Shown here piece by piece: positions 60,901 through 64,000 of a DNA stretch of 64,000 nt. The position numbers and the translations under genes are program-made. Origin of the DNA: Paenibacillus sp. SY21-1 (lineage in GTDB: Bacteria; Bacillota; Bacilli; Paenibacillales; Paenibacillaceae); NCBI RefSeq assembly GCF_005222705.1, contig NZ_STGF01000036.1:1-64000 (forward strand). Reading direction: 5' to 3'. Position 1 is the stretch's first letter, and every line of letters starts with the position of its first letter. The notes under the pieces are model-generated. The model was not told the DNA's origin. It made no database searches and was given only the letters and a program-made list of their open reading frames with translations.

Positions 60901-61116
60901 CCGCTTGAGGTGAATCTGTCGCCGTATACGGCGTTCGAGCTGGAGCATGCGGCGCATGCCTGGGAGCTGCCGGCCGTCCATTATACCGTTGTCACGGTTG
61001 CCGGTCGTCAGATGGGCGTTGGCGGCGACGATAGCTGGGGAGCGCCGGTGCATGAGGAGTACCGAATCCCTTCAAACCGGAATATGGCGTTTGAGTTTAT
61101 TCTGCAAGGCATTTAA
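57913..61116 (+). CDS. lacZ: Beta-galactosidase, glycoside hydrolase family 2
   Basis: An intracellular LacZ-type enzyme of 1,067 residues (no signal peptide) that hydrolyses terminal beta-galactosides. All five domains are visible: sugar-binding N-terminus (GHIQLQGFGSPQYVNTMYPW), Ig-like domain, TIM barrel with acid/base Glu (LIWSCGNEAYAGE, ~494) and nucleophile Glu (PYISCEYMHAMGNS, ~561), then the C-terminal beta domains (FWRATTDNDKG, YGDRAFGARLG). Start GTG 57913 is preferred since GAGGAG is 9 bases upstream; ATG 57904 touches that site. An Ala/Gly/Glu-rich insert at ~255-290 lies in the Ig-like domain. It would process oligosaccharides brought in by the neighbouring transporter. Confidence 0.95.
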   Translation: MKARKANIDWLSDVGVFRVNRLDAHSDHRYYETMEEAEAGADMTFRHTLNGVWKFSYAERPERREALFYEESYNSAEWSDIQVPGHIQLQGFGSPQYVNTMYPWDGLDPVRPPFLPQDNVVGSYVREFELPEQMKQRRVFVSFQGVEAALYVWLNGEFVGYAEDSFTPSEFELTPYIRDGKNRIAVEVYQRSTGSWLEDQDFWRFSGIFREVYLYSVPEVHVHDVSVRAELDDTYKQGTLKVDLTLLGLEQALSAADAGGAQSLVQEPSAGGEEELQADVREKEYPAAVARLELKDANGNVVVTAEGAFAGGRLQLSAAAGEVRLWSAERPYLYSVCISICNGEGRLVEAIVQKAGFRRFEMINQLMCLNGKRIVFKGVNRHEFNCRSGRHVSKEDMLWDIQTLKRNNMNAVRTSHYPNQTLWYELCDEYGVYVIDEMNLESHGSWQKMGAVEPSWNVPGNLPEWEPIVMDRAISMLERDKNHPSILIWSCGNEAYAGEVILNVSHYFRQTDPSRLVHYEGVFHNRDFDDTSDMESRMYAKPADIEAYLQSNPGKPYISCEYMHAMGNSVGGLHKYTELERKYPMYQGGFIWDYIDQSLVKQNRYGQEYLAYGGDFDDRPTDYSFCGNGLVFADRTITPKMQEVKYLYQNIKLEPQQDGVRIVNENLFEGTDGLLLQVKLYRDGEQVYANELSVSVAAGSEAFVPLELPILSGNGDSATAEGSSAAGIEYALHAAFVLREAELWAEAGHEVAFGENIFWSHEEQAVEGASEAAANRDVKAVRVVEGDVNIGVSGDGFAAIFSKQAGSLISLRYGGRELIAIPPAPLFWRATTDNDKGTALGYEAGVWYGASLARKCVKVELSAPAEDGSVTVGYAYTFSAHPGLAVDMTYTVQSDGQIRVRTAYTGVEGLADLPIFAVSFKLSADYSESEWLALGPEENYGDRAFGARLGLFRRKVAELPTPYLVPQESGNRTGVRRVSLTESNGSGLKLSALPDAPLEVNLSPYTAFELEHAAHAWELPAVHYTVVTVAGRQMGVGGDDSWGAPVHEEYRIPSNRNMAFEFILQGI

Positions 61117-61192
61117 GCATAGAATGCACTTTATAACTAAGGCGCGCTAATAAGAGGCGTATAGGACAAGAAGAATCGGGTTTAAGCATACT

Positions 61193-61221
61193 CACCCTTC
61201 TCTATCATTTCCCATATCATA
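61193..61221 (+). promoter_or_regulatory. Sigma-K-type promoter
   Basis: CACC (61193-61196) and CATATCATA (61213-61221), separated by 16 bases, match mACm-N16-CATANNNTA exactly. It lies 34 bases before the start codon of the Gly/Ser/Lys-rich gene. It predicts late mother-cell expression. Confidence 0.75.
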
Positions 61222-61254
61222 GTAGCAATTCGATAGAAAAGGGAGATGATAGAA

Positions 61255-61692
61255 ATGACAAGCTACAGCAAGCCGAGCAGCTCAGGCGATCACAGCTTTG
61301 GATGCAAAAGCTGGGGAGATCATAGCGGCGGGCACAAGAGCTCGGGATATTCCACAGGCTACGGCTATAAAAGCCGGGGCGAACACGGCTGGAGCAGCAA
61401 AAGCAAGGGCATGTACGGCAAAAGCAAAGGCTCGTCCGACAAAAGCGACGGCTGCTCGCGACACGTCCACTGCATGCTCAAAAAAATAGGCGCCGGAACG
61501 CCGAATGTCCGCCTGTCCTTTGGCGGGATGAGCCGCACGGGCACCTTTTTGGGCATCATCGATGGTTGTGCCGCCATCAGCTCGAAGGGCATCGTCAGCT
61601 TTATCGAGTTAAAGTCGATTACGGCCGTGGAATTTGGCGTACATGTCAGAAAGAAAAAGAAATCCATCTACAAATGTAAAAAAATACGCTAA
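61255..61692 (+). CDS. Gly/Ser/Lys/His-rich spore coat-like protein
   Basis: A 145-residue protein, most likely a spore coat or crust component. The first ~70 residues are low complexity (SSSGDHSFGCKSWGDHSGG, HKSSGYSTGYGYKSRGEHG, SKSKGMYGKSKGSSDKS). The C-terminal ~75 residues form a compact domain (VRLSFGGMSRTGTFLGIIDG, CAAISSKGIVSFIELKSITA) ending in a basic tail (KKKKSIYKCKKIR). ATG 61255 follows AAAGGGAG. The sigma-K promoter supports mother-cell expression. The low-complexity part resembles the gene at 2810, but the C-terminal domain here differs (few Cys), so the two share style, not necessarily homology throughout. Confidence 0.75.
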   Translation: MTSYSKPSSSGDHSFGCKSWGDHSGGHKSSGYSTGYGYKSRGEHGWSSKSKGMYGKSKGSSDKSDGCSRHVHCMLKKIGAGTPNVRLSFGGMSRTGTFLGIIDGCAAISSKGIVSFIELKSITAVEFGVHVRKKKKSIYKCKKIR

Positions 61693-61776
61693 GCCGAGGC
61701 CTCTGCTTACGGGAACCAGGACCGTGAGCAGAAGAAGCGCGGCTTACCTTGTTAAAGGCCTTGTATGCGATATACG

Positions 61777-61824
61777 AACAGCCCGGGCATCCTTGTTGCG
61801 ATGCGCCGGGCTGTTTGCGTTTTG
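61777..61824 (+). terminator. Terminator of the coat-like gene, inside a longer open frame
   Basis: AACAGCCCGG-GCATC (61777-61791) pairs with GATGCGCCGGGCTGTT (61800-61815) with one bulge, followed by TGCGTTTT. It lies inside the open frame that continues into the truncated surface-anchor copy, showing that the upstream part of that frame is not coding. Confidence 0.8.
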
Positions 61825-61834
61825 CGGAAAGCAA

Positions 61835-63013
61835 TCAACGCCGACACCGACACCAACGCCTAGCACAGTAGCCGAGGTGAAGGCTGGCAGCATCACGGTT
61901 AGCGGCAAGGTCAACGAGGCGGGCTCGATTATCGCTGACCTGTCTGCCGAAAAGATCGCTGAAGCCGTCGCTGCTGCAGATAAAGGCAAGGTAGTCATTG
62001 ATGTGCGGCCTGCAGCGGGTGAGAGAGCGGCAGACAGCACAATTATTAAGGTGCCGCTTAAAAATCTGATTGCCGGTGCGGAGGTTCAAGAGCTGTCCAT
62101 TGTCTCAGGCAGCGTCACCGTACATTTGCCAGTCAAGCCGGAGCAAGGCGTGATTGCCGCAAATGCTGGGATGGCCGAGCTGCGCATCTCGCACGTTAAG
62201 GCGGAATCCTTGCCGAAAGCAAGAGAGGGTCATGTATTCGACATTGAGCTGATTGTAGACGGCAAGGAGGTAACCGGCTTCAACGGTCGGAGCGTTCAAG
62301 TGGAGATGAGCTACGCCGCGCAGGATAGCGAGAAGGCGCATCAACTGGTCATCTACCGTCTGAATGATGACGGATCTGTCCGGGTTATGAAGGATTTCAA
62401 GTATGAGAATGGCGTGTTCCGATTCTATCCGGAAGAAGCCGGCATCTATGCGGTAGGCTACGCTGACGTGTCATTCAAGGACGCGGGGCAAGCGCCGTGG
62501 GCGCAGGATATCATCGAAGCGCTGGCTTCCCGTGAGATCATTGCCGGTACCGGCAATGATGAATTTTCGCCGCAGCGTGAAGTGACGCGGGCAGAGTTTC
62601 TGCAGCTGCTCGTCAGCGCTCTGAACCTGCAGGCGAACGGAGCAGCCGCAAGCTTTACGGATGTGCAGGAGAGCGATTGGTACGCCCAAGTCATTTCTGT
62701 GGCTGCCGAGCTGGGGATCGTAAAAGTCAAAGCCGACGGAAGCTTCGCTCCGAACGAAGCGATTACGCGCGAGGATATGGCCGTTCTGACGGTCCGCGCG
62801 CTGGCACTGCTGGATCGTCAGCAAGCGGAAGCTGCGCAATCGGGCGCATTCAGTGACGGTGCGCAGGTTGCCTCCTACGCTCAGGAAGCGGTTGAGACTT
62901 TGACATCGCAAGGCCTGATTAAAGGATTTACCGACGGCAGCTTCAAGCCGAAGGAGACGGCTAGCCGTGCGCAGGCAGCGGCGATTATCTATCGTTTGCT
63001 GGACCTGAGCTAG
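61835..63013 (+). pseudogene. 5'-truncated copy of the linker-module-SLH surface anchor
   Basis: About 392 codons homologous to the last ~388 residues of the giant protein. It has a short Pro-Thr linker (STPTPTPTPS), the unknown module (GSITVSGKVNEAGSIIADLS, EKAHQLVIYRLNDDGSVRVM) and three SLH repeats (APWAQDIIEALASREIIAGT, SDWYAQVISVAAELGIVKV, ASYAQEAVETLTSQGLIKGF). The frame is open back to 61634, but that stretch overlaps the coat-like gene and holds its terminator. No start with a ribosome binding site or signal peptide is seen. So it is a gene remnant left by deletion or duplication, or less likely a cassette used by recombination. The SLH frame itself is intact. Confidence 0.75.
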
Positions 63014-63039
63014 ACGCCTAAGCTGCTAAGTACGAACAG

Positions 63040-63094
63040 AAGAGACAGTCTGCCGTTCATTGAAAGATGGACGGCGGTGCAGTCTCTTTTTTTT
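63040..63094 (+). terminator. Rho-independent terminator after the SLH remnant
   Basis: AAGAGAC pairs with GTCTCTT, and inside it TGCCGTTCAT pairs imperfectly with ATGGACGGCGGTGCA. Eight T follow. A functional terminator here suggests the remnant was once a complete transcribed gene. Confidence 0.8.
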
Positions 63095-63327
63095 GCTCAG
63101 CTTTCCTGACGCTTATGAGAGCCAGGTCAATTCGTGGAAGAACTCTCATAACGAGCTGCAAATGTAATTGAAGGAGTTAAATTTTAACGATATGAATGGA
63201 ATGTATAATGTTGATAGTAGCGAACATTTAAGCATCCTCCGCATGTTGCCCCTTACTTTTCAACTTCGAAAGACTGACTCTAGTCAGACAACTCATTAAC
63301 TTTGCAAAGTGCGCTCCTGAAGTCTCT

Positions 63328-64000
63328 CTACAGGTCACAAAACAAACTACTGTTGCGATTGACAGCTCCTGAAGACGCGCTACAGTCACAAAACTAACTA
63401 TTATTGCTCCCGACAGCTCCTGAAGACTCACTACAGTCACAAAACTAACTATTATTGCTTCTGAGAGCTCCGAAAGTCTCGCTACAGTCACAAAATTAAT
63501 TATTATTGCTCCCGAGAGCGCCTGAAGGCTCGCTACAGTCATAAAACTAACTATTATTGCTTCTGAGAGCTCCAAAAGTCTCGCTATAGTCACAAAATTA
63601 ACTATTATTGCTCCCGAGAGCCCTGGAAGACGCACTACAGTCACAAAACTAACTATTACTGCTTCTGAGAGCGCCTGAAGACGCTCTACAGTCACAAAAC
63701 AAATTACTGTTGCTATTGACAGCGCCTGAAGACGCGCTACAGCCATAAAGCTAACTATTATTGCTCCCGAGAGCTCCGAAAGTCTCGCTACAGTCACAAA
63801 ATGAACTATTATCGCTTCCGAGAGCTCCGAAAGTCTCGCTACAGTCACAAAACTAACTATTATTGCTCTCGGGAGCGCCTGAAGACTCGCTACAGTCATA
63901 AAACTAACTATTATTGCTTCCGACAGCGCCTGAAGACTCGCTACAGTCATAAAATTAACTATTGTTGCTCCCAAGAGCTTCAAAAGTCTCGCTACAGTCA
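63328..64000 (-). repeat. Second 51-bp tandem array, about 14 copies, cut by the window end
   Basis: The block CTACAGTCAC (with small changes) starts at 63328, then at 63380 and every 51 bases without slip to 63992. Read on the minus strand, the unit contains TAGTTAG, TGTGA, TGTAGCG and GGAGCTC at the same spacings as the array at 35693-37135. By hand alignment about 35 of 51 positions agree. Degenerate copies begin near 63270. On the minus strand one frame stays open for at least 251 codons (17-residue repeat of the form AIIVSFVTVARLSELSE) because 51 is a multiple of three. The first array has a stop in the same frame of most units, so coding is doubtful. Confidence 0.93.

Noticed and set aside
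61634..61834. Coding N-terminus of the small SLH protein
   Set aside because: It overlaps the coat-like gene in another frame and contains that gene's terminator. No signal peptide or start site is found.

Overview
The window looks like chromosome from an endospore-forming, Paenibacillus-like member of the Bacillota. The evidence is strong purine-rich ribosome binding sites (many with GTG or TTG starts), Spo0M, an MHYT-type sporulation-style kinase, S-layer-homology surface proteins, a FadN/FadA/FadE/FadF-type beta-oxidation set, LplB/YtcP/LipO-type sugar transport, Fur boxes of the Bacillus 7-1-7 type and one very good sigma-K-type promoter. I see no rRNA, tRNA, phage or CRISPR locus.

Layout. 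1-0.12 kb is the 3' end of a group II intron. 0.3-17.6 kb is a housekeeping and stress stretch: manganese catalase, polysaccharide deacetylase, a Cys/Gly/Ser/Lys-rich coat-like protein, a very small tyrosinase-like protein, mscL overlapping a NUDIX gene, an MHYT-PAS histidine kinase followed by spo0M, alkC overlapping an aromatic acid exporter gene, a three-gene minus-strand operon (diacylglycerol glucosyltransferase-like, MFS, TVP38), an aldo/keto reductase and ilvA. 17.7-24.6 kb is an iron/metal region. A nicotianamine-synthase-like (CntL-type) gene diverges across a Fur box from an AraC regulator that reads straight into a siderophore-binding lipoprotein. A pirin follows, and then a four-gene operon behind two Fur boxes that contains a flavodoxin. 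24.9-26.5 kb has another AraC regulator and a SRAP/YedK-like protein whose catalytic residues are replaced.

26.8-41.6 kb is a fatty-acid beta-oxidation cluster: etfB-etfA on the minus strand, and fadF, fadN, fadA, fadE, a long-chain acyl-CoA ligase and a thioesterase on the plus strand. The acyl-CoA dehydrogenase, electron-transfer flavoprotein and FadF would pass electrons to quinone, while FadN and FadA complete the spiral. The cluster is split between fadA and fadE by about 28 tandem copies of a 51-bp repeat. After map, 43.5-61.1 kb is a polysaccharide-use locus: a membrane AraC sensor-regulator, two permeases and a binding lipoprotein, a 2,537-residue S-layer-anchored protein with two GH43-like domains, and a GH2 beta-galactosidase. 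Together these suggest surface cleavage of a galactose-containing polymer, uptake of the products and intracellular cleavage.

61.2-64 kb holds a second coat-like gene with a sigma-K promoter, a 5'-truncated copy of the surface-anchor module, and a second array of 51-bp repeats. The second array is homologous to the first but lies in the opposite orientation, and it runs off the end of the window. These paired arrays, the metal-acquisition region, the mini-tyrosinase and the SRAP pseudoenzyme are the most unusual content.
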